A stretch of DNA of 64,000 bases. Origin: Paenisporosarcina sp. TG20. Its GTDB lineage: Bacteria > Bacillota > Bacilli > Bacillales_A > Planococcaceae. Both the position numbers and the translations under genes were made by a program. The notes under the pieces are model-generated. The model was not told the origin of the DNA. It saw nothing but the letters and a program-made list of their open reading frames with translations, and searched no databases. Of this stretch, positions 17,015-26,600 are shown piece by piece; within the stretch, counting starts at the first letter, position 1; every line of letters starts with the position of its first letter. The stretch is from the NCBI RefSeq assembly GCF_000286315.1, contig NZ_ALJG01000365.1, positions 1 through 64,000 on the forward strand, read 5' to 3'.

Positions 17015-19474
17015 ATGAATAAAAAATTCGTAACGGCCTTAACTGCAGCGACTTTAGCAGCTAGCATGTTTACTGTTAGTGCTCCAGTAACGGTCAAAGC
17101 AGCAGGAGATTTCTCATTAACCGTTTTACATTCAAATGATACTCACGCCAATTTAGACAACATTGCTAAAAAGGTAACACTAGTAAATGAATTGCGTGCA
17201 GCGAACCCTAACAATCTATTACTCGATGCAGGTGATGTATTCTCTGGAACTTTATACTTTAACGAATTTCAAGGTGCAGCAGACTTAGAGTTTATGAATA
17301 TGATGAAATACGATGCAATGACATTTGGTAACCATGAGTTTGATTTAGGAGGCTCTGAAGAGGGCCATAAGGCATTAGCTGAATTTGTAACAAATGCAGA
17401 TTTCCCATTAATTAGTGCTAATACAGATTTTTCTGCAGACCAATTATTTGCAGGCCTACAATCTCCTGGGTATGGTGGAAATACTGAATCAGGACAAATA
17501 TTTGATGGTATTATTAAAGAAGTAGATGGAGAGAAAATCGGAATATTTGGTCTAACAACGGCTGAAACGGAATTTATCTCTAGCCCTAATTCAGTTGCGT
17601 TTAGTAATTATATTGATGAAGCAAATGCAGCAGTTGAGTATTTTGAAGGACAAGGCGTCAATAAAATAATCGCTTTAACTCACTTAGGCTTTGATGATGC
17701 ATATGATAATGATTTATCATTAGCTGAAGCAGTTCCTGAGATTGATGTTATCGTAGGTGGTCACACACATTCAAAAATGGAAAATGGACATTTGGTTGAA
17801 CGTGATGGTGCTGACACAATTATCGTTCAAGCAAACGAGTACAATAAATTCCTTGGTGAATTGGATGTAACGTTTAATGATGCTGGGGAGATTACAAGCC
17901 AAACAGCTCAATTACACACTGTGGCAGACGCAGTTTCAGATGAAACAGCAGCTGCAGCATTAAAACCGTATGCTGATCAAATTGAGGAACTTAAAAATAA
18001 ATCAACAGGTGTTTCCACAACAGTTGTTTTAGACGGTGCTCGTGCAAACGTTCGTACTGGTGAAACAAACCTTGGAAACTTGATGACTGACGGTATGTTA
18101 GCCGCTGCGAAAAATATTGATTCAGATACCGTAATTGCCGTTCAAAACGGTGGTGGAATTCGCGACTCAATTGACGTAGGTGAAATCACATTTGGAGAAG
18201 TTTTAACTGTTATGCCTTTTGGAAATAACTTGGCAATAATGGAATTATCAGGTTACGATATTTATGAAGCATTAGAACATAGTGTAAGTCAATCACCTAA
18301 AGCGTCGGGTGCGTTTTTACATGTATCAGGTTTAGTTTTCAATTTTGATAACACCCAAGTAGCTGGTAGTCGTGTGTTAACTGCTTTTGTAGAAGATGAA
18401 GAAGGTAATTTAACTGAGTTAGATCCAGATGCAACATATAAAGTAGCGACAAATTCTTTCACTGCAAAAGGTGGAGATGGCTACTCAATGTTTGAAGCTG
18501 CTTATGATGCAGGAAAAGTAAGTGAACCTGGTAATCCTGACTGGGATACTTTCATTAATCACATTAAAGGTCTTGAAACAGTTGATGCTGGTCTTGAAGG
18601 TCGTATTAATCAAGTTCGTATAGCTGGTGATGATCGTTATAAAACAGCAATTGAAGTTTCAAAAGCTGGATTTAGTTCAGCTAAAACAGTTGTGATTGCA
18701 CGTGGTGATGAGTTTGCAGATTCAATGACTGCAGGTCCATTAGCATACAAACTAAATTCACCAATTCTTTTAACACGTACGGATTCACTTCCAGAAAGTG
18801 TTATTGAAGAATTAAAACGTTTAGGTACAGAAAAAGTTATTGTTATGGGTGGTACTGAAGCAATTTCTAGCAAAGTTGTAAATAGCTTGTATGATTTAGG
18901 TATATCTGTTCGTCGTATATCAGGTGAAGATCGCTATGAAACAGCTGCAAAAGTAGCGACTGAGCTTGATGCAACTACTGAAGCAATTGTCGTGTCAGGT
19001 TTGAATTTCCCTGATGCTTTATCAATTGGTTCATATGCTTCACAATCAGAAACGCCAATACTTTTAACACGTGCTGACAGAATACCTGCTGCTACAACTG
19101 CTGCATTAGCAAATGTTGAAACAACTTTTGTAATCGGTGGAAAAAAAGTAGTAAGCGAAGCGGTAGCAAATGAACTTCCAACGGCAACACGCGTTGCTGG
19201 AGAAAATCGTTTTGAAACTTCTGTTGCTGTAGCTGAAGCATTCCACGCAGATGCATGGGCTTCATTCGTCTCGAGTGGTACTGGTTTTGCAGATGCATTA
19301 ACAGGAAGTGCTCTAGCAGCACAACATGGAGCACCTATGATATTAGTGCGTCCTGAAAATGTTCCGACTGAAGTTAGTGAATATTTATTCGAAAATCCAT
19401 TCTTGACTTACTTTGTTATAGGTGGCCAAGCAGCAGTTTCGGATGACACATTATTTTCACTTTATTACGAATAA
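17015..19474 (+). CDS. Cell-wall-anchored 5'-nucleotidase with three CWB2 repeats
   Basis: An 819-residue exported phosphatase. After a signal peptide (residues 1-31) comes the metallophosphatase domain with SNDTHANLD, LLDAGDVFSG, FGNHEFD and VGGHTHSK metal ligands (about 36-290). The 5'-nucleotidase C-terminal domain follows (about 330-510), with NLGNLMTDGM and NGGGIRDSI. Three CWB2 repeats (about 535-620, 630-715, 725-815) start with RIAGDDRYKTA, RISGEDRYETA and RVAGENRFETS and bind the wall non-covalently. The family hydrolyses extracellular nucleotides to recover nucleoside and phosphate. ATG 17015 follows GGATGGTGG. A strong terminator lies downstream. The CWB2 repeats are very similar in style to those of the protease at 23.6-28.3 kb. 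Confidence 0.95.
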   Translation: MNKKFVTALTAATLAASMFTVSAPVTVKAAGDFSLTVLHSNDTHANLDNIAKKVTLVNELRAANPNNLLLDAGDVFSGTLYFNEFQGAADLEFMNMMKYDAMTFGNHEFDLGGSEEGHKALAEFVTNADFPLISANTDFSADQLFAGLQSPGYGGNTESGQIFDGIIKEVDGEKIGIFGLTTAETEFISSPNSVAFSNYIDEANAAVEYFEGQGVNKIIALTHLGFDDAYDNDLSLAEAVPEIDVIVGGHTHSKMENGHLVERDGADTIIVQANEYNKFLGELDVTFNDAGEITSQTAQLHTVADAVSDETAAAALKPYADQIEELKNKSTGVSTTVVLDGARANVRTGETNLGNLMTDGMLAAAKNIDSDTVIAVQNGGGIRDSIDVGEITFGEVLTVMPFGNNLAIMELSGYDIYEALEHSVSQSPKASGAFLHVSGLVFNFDNTQVAGSRVLTAFVEDEEGNLTELDPDATYKVATNSFTAKGGDGYSMFEAAYDAGKVSEPGNPDWDTFINHIKGLETVDAGLEGRINQVRIAGDDRYKTAIEVSKAGFSSAKTVVIARGDEFADSMTAGPLAYKLNSPILLTRTDSLPESVIEELKRLGTEKVIVMGGTEAISSKVVNSLYDLGISVRRISGEDRYETAAKVATELDATTEAIVVSGLNFPDALSIGSYASQSETPILLTRADRIPAATTAALANVETTFVIGGKKVVSEAVANELPTATRVAGENRFETSVAVAEAFHADAWASFVSSGTGFADALTGSALAAQHGAPMILVRPENVPTEVSEYLFENPFLTYFVIGGQAAVSDDTLFSLYYE

Positions 19475-19505
19475 GAGGGATATGTTAAGTTTTTAATGAA
19501 AACAT

Positions 19506-19556
19506 AAAACCCAAACCTAGGGTACTTTGAAAAAAGTCCCCGGGTATTGGGTTTTT
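19506..19556 (+). terminator. Long-stem terminator after the 5'-nucleotidase
   Basis: AAAACCCAA pairs with TTGGGTTTT, extended inward by imperfect pairing (ACCTAGGG region with CCCCGGGT), followed by a T-run. It lies about 30 bases after the stop codon. Confidence 0.85.
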
Positions 19557-19587
19557 TGGTATTTAAGTAAGGTATGTATTTATGTTT

Positions 19588-20011
19588 TGTCAAATTAAGC
19601 GAGACAGAGTATTTTGATCTACATGTCCGCCCACATGTTCCATGAACTAGATATATAATCTTGTGCAATAGGACGAAAATCCATTTCTTTAGATAATCCA
19701 TTCTGACGAAGAAGGCCGTTAGAATGCTCATTTAAATCTCTTTGAGAAGGCGTCCTGGATCAGCGAAATATATATCAATATCATGATTATTACTGATGGT
19801 TTTCCAATTGGAAAATTCTTTACCACAGTCGAAGATTATTGATATAAATAAGTGTTTCGGTAATTGATCGAACCATTGATTGATGGCATCTTCAATGTTG
19901 AATGCTTTTCTCCCAGCCAGTTTAATGGCAATAATGCACTTACTTACCCGCTCAACTAGCGTGTGACTGCACTCTTATGGTGGCGTCCGACGATTGTATC
20001 TCCTTCAAGAT
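19588..20011 (-). pseudogene. Degenerate remnant of an IS30-family element
   Basis: This stretch is clearly homologous to 681-1173 of the intact IS30 element. It keeps the same terminal repeat (19588-19606), then loses about 65 bases of the transposase 3' end, has several small indels, and stops matching at 20011, where the structured repeat begins. The 5' half of the transposase and the other terminal repeat are absent. It cannot encode a transposase. Confidence 0.9.
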
Positions 20012-20019
20012 CTTGGCAC

Positions 20020-20410
20020 ATCGGATTAATGTGAAGAGTTTCCAAGCTGTGAAGCCTTAACTTGAATAACATTGTATCTTCTACACAGGTAATTGATAGT
20101 ATGTTGATAACCCCTTTACGCCAGGTAGTTTAAAGAACTACCCAACTATAAAAAAAGAAGAAAAGGCCGAAATAGTATCTTCGGCCGCCACTCTTTATAA
20201 AATCAGTGCCTTTTCTTTCATCAACCCAAATCAAAAATACCGATATGCTCATTAGTTGAATGGGTGCGTCGGACGTAAATCCGCCGCAAGATTGCCTATA
20301 AGAAAGGGAGGAGCGAAGTGAAATTCGCTCCTCCCTAATATTTTTGAGGCTATGATGTAGTAAGGTTGCCGTCCAAAGCGACCCGGAAACCGAAGTCGAT
20401 ACAGACTGCT
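20020..20410. repeat. Structured intergenic repeat, copy A
   Basis: This about 390-base non-coding block matches blocks at 43215-43312 and 43686-43855. Three hairpins stand out: GGTAGTT/AACTACC (20124-20142), GGCCGAA/TTCGGCC (20165-20186), and an outer pairing GGACG/CGTCC (20271-20275 with 20370-20374) that encloses a 12-base stem GGGAGGAGCGAA/TTCGCTCCTCCC (20306-20335). The last stem is absent from copy B. The 3' core is shared with 9735-9773. It may be a mobile non-coding repeat or a family of small RNAs or cis-elements; the copy orientation is the same in all three. Confidence 0.65.
20306..20346. terminator. Strong hairpin followed by a weak T-run
   Basis: A perfect 12-base stem with a six-base loop GTGAAA is followed by TAATATTTTT. 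On the plus strand it would act as an intrinsic terminator; the gene to the right (20454, minus strand) ends facing it. It could therefore be a boundary for the polysaccharide operon or an integral part of the repeat. Confidence 0.5.
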
Positions 20411-20453
20411 TACAAACAAATCAATAGCACTTTCTTGCGATAAAATAGATGTC

Positions 20454-21896
20454 TTATAAACTCAGTGGTTTTTTTAAGTAAGTAATTCCTAGGAATAAGA
20501 AGAAAATGAAAGTAAATATATCTGATTCCCATAAATTGTACACAAGACCCATAAAGAAAGCCCCGAGCAAAATACTAGTAATAAAATTATAATTCCTAGA
20601 TTTACTTCTATTCTTCAGCGAAACGACAAGTATTGATAACAGGAAGACAGCGAAAAATAAAACTCCAACAACACCTGTTTGAGCAATTACTTGGATGTAC
20701 TGATTATCTGAAAAGAACTTGAAGTTAATGCCGTACTCTTCGTAAATTGGTGACGAATAGCTCAAAGTTGCAGAATCTCCATAAGTACCAAAACCAGAAC
20801 CTATAAGTGGGTTATCTTTGAAAATTTGTAGTCCCCTTTGAACGATAAACAATCTTCCTGTATTTTGGCTTCCTTCTAACGTATCGTCACTAAAAGTGGT
20901 ACCCATACGATCAAAGAATCCGGATTTTCCTTCTACGTCAAATTGTTGAATTTTCTCTATTTTTTCTGTTCCATAACTAGTACTTTCAATAAAATTGGTT
21001 AGAAGATTAATAGGAAGTACAAAGAAAATTAGAGCAATTACAGGGTATTTAATAAGATCAACCATTAGTGTTTTATTTCTTGTTAGAATTAAATAAACAA
21101 TTGCACTAATTCCAAATCCAATCCACGTTCCTCGAGAATAGGTAAGGATGAAAATAGCAACATTCAGAAACAGAATGATGTTAATTAAGTTCTTAGGAAT
21201 GAATTCATAGAACCTTTTACAGTAATAGAAAAACATAAATGAAAGCCCTGTAAAAATAGCTAGTTCATTTGGATTACCGACTAAACCATAAATTCTTACA
21301 CGGTTCTTAGCTGACAAAGGCAATTCCATCCATGACTGAGGTAAAAATAAGCTTCGGACAGATAGTTTTTCAACAATGGCATGAAACAAGATAATGAGTG
21401 TAGTCCACAACATTGCCCAAAATGCATGTAGAATATCTTGTTTTGTAACGCTTAACCGTTTCGCGATATAATAAACTAAGTAAAATAATACAAAAGTACG
21501 TACTTGGAAAATTATAGCTTGTAATTCTACTCCAGTTAATAAAGCTGACAACGCACCTACAACAACAAATCCAATATAACTAATTTCAAACAAATGAAAT
21601 TTTAATAGAGATTTAAGGTTTTTTCTGAATAACCATATTACATGCAATAAAGCAGCAAAGATTAATGCGTCTCCAATTATTTTCATTGAAGAGTTATATT
21701 CAATTAAGTAAGGTCTCAAAGGCGTGAAAATAATCATTAAAATTAAAGCCTGTTTAGGATTAAATAATGACCACATAAATAGTACAGAGGCAAACAATAG
21801 CCCTAAAATAGAGATTCCGCTCCACGCTACTATGAAAAATGACATTAAGATGAGCAACCACATATATGGTACTGGTATTTTATTTATATACTTCAT
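20454..21896 (-). CDS. O-antigen ligase / polymerase-like membrane protein (Wzy_C)
   Basis: A 480-residue polytopic membrane protein with about eleven hydrophobic segments. The long loop and following helices carry the O-antigen ligase family pattern: GLVGNPNELAIFTGL, TYSRGTWIGF, and PLIGSGFGTYGDSATLSY. Family members join or polymerise undecaprenyl-linked glycans outside the membrane. ATG 21896 follows GGAGGA at five bases; an upstream TTG (21908) would overlap that ribosome site. It is 14 bases downstream of the MurJ-type flippase gene in the same direction, so the pair is an operon. No glycosyltransferase genes are nearby, so the glycan cannot be named. Surface polysaccharide or teichoic-type polymer is inferred. 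Confidence 0.88.
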   Translation of the reverse strand: MKYINKIPVPYMWLLILMSFFIVAWSGISILGLLFASVLFMWSLFNPKQALILMIIFTPLRPYLIEYNSSMKIIGDALIFAALLHVIWLFRKNLKSLLKFHLFEISYIGFVVVGALSALLTGVELQAIIFQVRTFVLFYLVYYIAKRLSVTKQDILHAFWAMLWTTLIILFHAIVEKLSVRSLFLPQSWMELPLSAKNRVRIYGLVGNPNELAIFTGLSFMFFYYCKRFYEFIPKNLINIILFLNVAIFILTYSRGTWIGFGISAIVYLILTRNKTLMVDLIKYPVIALIFFVLPINLLTNFIESTSYGTEKIEKIQQFDVEGKSGFFDRMGTTFSDDTLEGSQNTGRLFIVQRGLQIFKDNPLIGSGFGTYGDSATLSYSSPIYEEYGINFKFFSDNQYIQVIAQTGVVGVLFFAVFLLSILVVSLKNRSKSRNYNFITSILLGAFFMGLVYNLWESDIFTFIFFLFLGITYLKKPLSL

Positions 21897-21910
21897 GAAA
21901 TCCTCCAAAT

Positions 21911-23422
21911 TTAATTTCCTTTATTGAATAATACATGTATTATTCGTGTTTTTGTTATTAACGACATTATTGTGTATACAACAATACCAATTATACTAGA
22001 AAGAATAAGATATAAAATAGTGGTTAATGAATGAATAAAAGGATTTATTAACCATAATACAAATACCATTATTAGAGTATTTAATAAAACTTTGGATGAC
22101 TCTATCATTAATAATGGGTAATTTAAATGACCTAATGTACGATGGAATACAATTAAGTTTAATATAAAATATGTAAGCGCCATAATAGATGATGCTAATG
22201 GAATACCCAGATAGGTATTAAATATTTTAATAAACGCATAATTCAAAACCAAATTCAACGCAATTGAAAATAAACTTATTTTTAATATTACGGAACCTTT
22301 ATTTTTAGCATAAAATGCTTTATTTATTATGTTTTGTAAACTGAAAAATATAACAGAACCTACATAATAATAGGCAACAGTTGCTGTGGATAATGTAGCT
22401 TGACGATCAAATGCACCGCGCTCAAATACTAGTTTGATAATATCGTCAATAAGCCATAACATACCTGCAACCGCAGGTAAAATGATAAAAAGAGTTAATA
22501 ATAGTCCGCGTTCAATACTTTTTAGAAATTGAGACTCTTCTTTGTTTACAACTGCTTTGGATAGCATAGGGAAAATAATCGTTCCGATAGTTACACCAAT
22601 TATCGCTTGTGGAAAATGGACGAGATTTTTAGCGTAATTTAAATAGCTTATAGCTCCACCTTGAAAAAAGCCAGCAAAAACATTATCTACTATCAAATTG
22701 ATTTGACCAACCATGACTGTTATCGCGACCGGGACGAAAATTAGAGAGAAGGATTTTAATGTACTTAAATCCAACTTTTCATTTATAGCATGAACATCCT
22801 TAGGAATAAAAAAGATTCTTTTAAATAACAATGAAAGAATTGTTCCCACAAGGTACCCATATGCCATTGATGTCACACCAATTTTTTCAGCAAATAAAAT
22901 ACCGCCTAAAATAGAGGACAAAATTACAATAACTTGTGAAGTAACAGAAATTGAGAATTTGTTGACAGAATCTAAATACCCCTCATATAAGGAATTTACA
23001 GATACAAACATGATAGAACTAAAAAAGATAATTGCGACTAACACATTTAACTGATGTTTCTCCTCAGAGAATTCAGGATAAATGGTACCAAGAATAAATG
23101 GGGAAAGTACGATACCTAAAATTGAAATTGTGATTCCTACTATTAATGTACCTTTAAAGATTTGTGAGAAGAAAAATGATCCTTTTTCTTCTTTTTGGTA
23201 TTTATAGTAACTAGGAATAAATGAATCTTTCATTCCCATCGAGAAAAGTAAAATGAAAATATTCGGTAAAATAAATGCCGTCCAAAAAGCTTCCGCTTGA
23301 TCTGAGTCTCCAAAATAATAGGCGAGTACGATATCTCTAAATAAGCCGGAAAACTTTAGTATTAGAGTAGCAAGTATAAATAAAAAGCTGGAAATAGCTA
23401 GTTTTCTCTTCAATCTATACAC
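21911..23422 (-). CDS. murJ: MurJ/MviN-type lipid-linked precursor flippase
   Basis: A 503-residue membrane protein with about fourteen helices. Family marks are the N-terminal GLFRDIVLAYYFGDSDQAEAF, the IIGVTIGTIIFPMLS block and VFERGAFDRQAT. MurJ proteins flip lipid II; paralogues flip other polyprenyl-linked sugars. It is coupled to the O-antigen-ligase-like gene, so this copy may serve a surface glycan instead of lipid II. The frame opens at GTG 23422, but its ribosome site TGGAGT is only one or two bases away. TTG 23413 (ten bases from GGAG) may be the true start. The gene is divergent from the large protease, and both promoters lie in a 230-base gap. Confidence 0.88.
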   Translation of the reverse strand: MYRLKRKLAISSFLFILATLILKFSGLFRDIVLAYYFGDSDQAEAFWTAFILPNIFILLFSMGMKDSFIPSYYKYQKEEKGSFFFSQIFKGTLIVGITISILGIVLSPFILGTIYPEFSEEKHQLNVLVAIIFFSSIMFVSVNSLYEGYLDSVNKFSISVTSQVIVILSSILGGILFAEKIGVTSMAYGYLVGTILSLLFKRIFFIPKDVHAINEKLDLSTLKSFSLIFVPVAITVMVGQINLIVDNVFAGFFQGGAISYLNYAKNLVHFPQAIIGVTIGTIIFPMLSKAVVNKEESQFLKSIERGLLLTLFIILPAVAGMLWLIDDIIKLVFERGAFDRQATLSTATVAYYYVGSVIFFSLQNIINKAFYAKNKGSVILKISLFSIALNLVLNYAFIKIFNTYLGIPLASSIMALTYFILNLIVFHRTLGHLNYPLLMIESSKVLLNTLIMVFVLWLINPFIHSLTTILYLILSSIIGIVVYTIMSLITKTRIIHVLFNKGN

Positions 23423-23532
23423 ACTCCAAATTAGTTATCTTAAAGAAACACATATAATTTAACTTTAACAGATTCATACTTACAACACTATTAAAAATAT
23501 AATGTTCAATAAATAAACTAAAAATTATCTTC

Positions 23533-23562
23533 TTGACCATGTTAAACCTATATTGGTATAAT
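23533..23562 (+). promoter_or_regulatory. SigmaA-type promoter of the lactocepin-like protease
   Basis: TTGACC (23533-23538), an 18-base spacer and a perfect TATAAT (23557-23562) lie about 90 bases before the start codon. The spacing and boxes are close to consensus, so strong vegetative expression is expected. The untranslated leader would be about 85 bases. Confidence 0.75.
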
Positions 23563-23653
23563 CTGTGTTGAAGAGATTATCTGAAAAACTAGTTAATTCT
23601 ATTAATTTAGGTATTTCTCTACTAAAACATGATTCCGGAGAGGAAATGATTTG

Positions 23654-26600
23654 ATGAGTGGTAAGAACGTATGGAGAAAGTATCTCTCGACATTCCTGGT
23701 AACAGGATTAGTACTTAGTAACGCATCTTATATGTCGGCAGAGAGAAATGGGGAAGCACTAGATCCCAATATTGAAAAGGATGCTAAAGTCCTAAATGTT
23801 CTGTCAAACGAAAAAGCAAAACTTATTAAACAATTAGAAGCGAAAAAGTTTGAGAAAAAAGATTTAAAAGCAAATTTAAACCCAGAAGATGAAGTACGTG
23901 TCATCGTTGAAGTAGAGGGTTCATCTGCAATTGAAGTAGCTACTGGTAAAGGATTGTTATATAAAGAATTATCTTCTACTGAAAAAACACAAATTTCTAA
24001 AAACCTCAAAAGAACACATGATTCTCTGAAAGAAAAGATTTCTACACAAGGAATTGACTTCAAATCTAAATTTGACTATACAACTACTTTTAACGGGTTT
24101 AGTGGTCTAGTTCGCTATGCGGATGTGGAAAAAATTGAAAGCCTATCAAACGTTAAAAAAGTATATCTAGCAAACGAGTACGAAAAACCACAAATTACTC
24201 CAGACATGACAACAAGTCATGACTTCATCCAATCTTATCAAATTTGGGCAGATTCAAAGTTCAAAGGTGAAGGTATGGTTGTGGCAGTTATTGACACAGG
24301 CACTGATGTTAGTCACAAAGATTTCATATTAACTGATAACGCATCAGGTGAGGTAACTGCTGATGAAGTTACAGCAGCAGGTTTAAAAGGTAAATTCTAC
24401 ACGGCTAAAGTTCCATACGCTTATAATTACTATGATTTAAATGATACGATCATAGATATAGGACCAGCAGCATCTATGCATGGTATGCACGTGGCTGGTA
24501 CTGTTGCAGCTAACGGCGATACCGAAAATGGTGGTATAAAAGGCGTTGCCCCAGAAGCACAAGTATTAGGGATGAAAGTATTTAGTAATGACCCGAATTT
24601 CCCATCAACATTCTCGGATATTTATTTAGCTGCAATTGAAGATGCAGTTACATTAGGGGCCGATGTATTGAACATGAGTTTAGGTTCTACCTCTTCATTC
24701 TACGAAGAAGATAGCGCAGAAGATGCAGCGATTACGAATGCTGTTGCAAACGGAATTGTAGCTTCGGTTTCTGCAGGAAACTCAGGAACAATAGGCTATG
24801 GCTATGATAGCCCATTCTACAAAAACCCTGACTATGGCTTAGTAGGAGCACCAGGTTTGAACAAAGACACAATCCAAGTTGCTGCAACAGGTAATTTAGT
24901 TTATGAATTTACACATACATTATCTAATGCAGATACAGCAATCACAGGTTTCGGTGTGGATGACTGGACGGATCTTGGAGAAGTAGAAGTTGTTAGTTTG
25001 AAAGCGTTAACAGGTAACCAAGCTGCTTTAGGTGCCGTAGCGGATTACAACGGAATTGATGTTGAAGGGAAAGTCGTTCTTGTTGAGCGTGGAGCGTTAA
25101 CGTTTGTTGATAAAACGATGAATGCCGCCGCAGCTGGTGCAGCAGGAATTATCGTTTATAACTCAACTTCAACAGTGTTCTATAAAGATCAAGGTGGCTG
25201 GGATATTCCTTTCATGAAGTCAACACGTTCTGATGGATTAGCTTTTGAAGCACTTTTAGCTGATAAGAGTTCAATCACTTTAGGTATTAAGCAAGACGAG
25301 AAAAAAGAAAATCCAGAAGTTGGTCGTGCAACTGACTTTACTTCATGGGGTGTAACACCTGACTTAGAGTTTAAACCTGAGCTATCCGCACCAGGTGGAA
25401 ACATTTACTCAACTGTAAATGACGATAAATATACGGTCATGAGCGGTACATCAATGGCAGCACCACATGTTTCTGGTGGGGCAGCGTTAATTCAACAATA
25501 TCTAAAAGGTGATTCACGTTTTAGCGAATACACAGCTGATCAACGTACTCGCTTAGCGAAAAAATTATTAATGAACACAGCAGATATTACACTCGGTTTA
25601 GAGGGTGATGAAATTTCTCCAAGACGTCAAGGTGCAGGTATGATGCAATTGCATGCAGCAGTAAATACACCAGTCGTTGTAACCGACAAATCAACTGGAG
25701 AAGCAAAAGTAAACCTTAAAGACTTCCAATCTAAAACATTCTCGATGACTGTTACTGCCGAGAATTTGACGGATGAAGAAGTTAAATATACTGTGGGCGC
25801 TTCTGTTCTTGCAGATAGATTCGAAGAATATGGTGACACTGTTTACAACCTATTACAATCTGGAGACTTAAAAGACGTAATAGTAACAGCACCCGAAACA
25901 GTTACAGTTCCTGCAAATGGACAAGTTGATATAACAATCTCGGTTGATTTAACAAATGCTCAAGTATCAGGAATTAACAATGATGGCGATGAAATCTTCA
26001 AAGATCTTGAAGAAGACGTATTCGTTGAAGGATTTGTGAAGTTGACTAGTGACATTGCAACAACTCCAGACCTAGTAGTTCCTTATATCGGTTTTTACGG
26101 TGAATGGGATCGTCCTGCGATTGTTGACAACTTTGAAGCTGATGACAAGTTCTATCAATATTTGTTTGATGCATACAAATTCTCAAATATGCTAACAGAT
26201 GGCGGTAAATATTTCCAAAAACCAGTTGAAGTTAATGGGGAAGAAGTTTATGTGATTTCTCCAAATGGCGATGGATTATCGGAAGATATTCTATCATTAC
26301 CGTCACTATTGAGAAATGCTAAAGAACTTGAAACAAATGTTTTAAATAGTAATGGGGATACGCAATTAAGTTCTGTAAACAAAGAACAAGATGTTCGGAA
26401 AAACTACTACAATGGTGGAAGAGGTAGCTGGTATAGTTATAATGATTCTCGTACCTGGAATGGTAAAGTTAAGAATGAGATAGTAGAAGACGGTTTATAT
26501 AACTATGAGCTAAAAGCTAAAGTAGATTATGAAAATGCTGAGTGGCAGTCTACTAAAGTACCAGTTTATGTGGATACAATTGCTCCAACTGCAGAAGTTG

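Noticed and set aside
681-20011. Composite transposon between the two IS30 copies
   Set aside because: The right copy is heavily deleted and lacks one end. The 18 kb between them holds ordinary chromosomal genes, so joint mobility is not supported.
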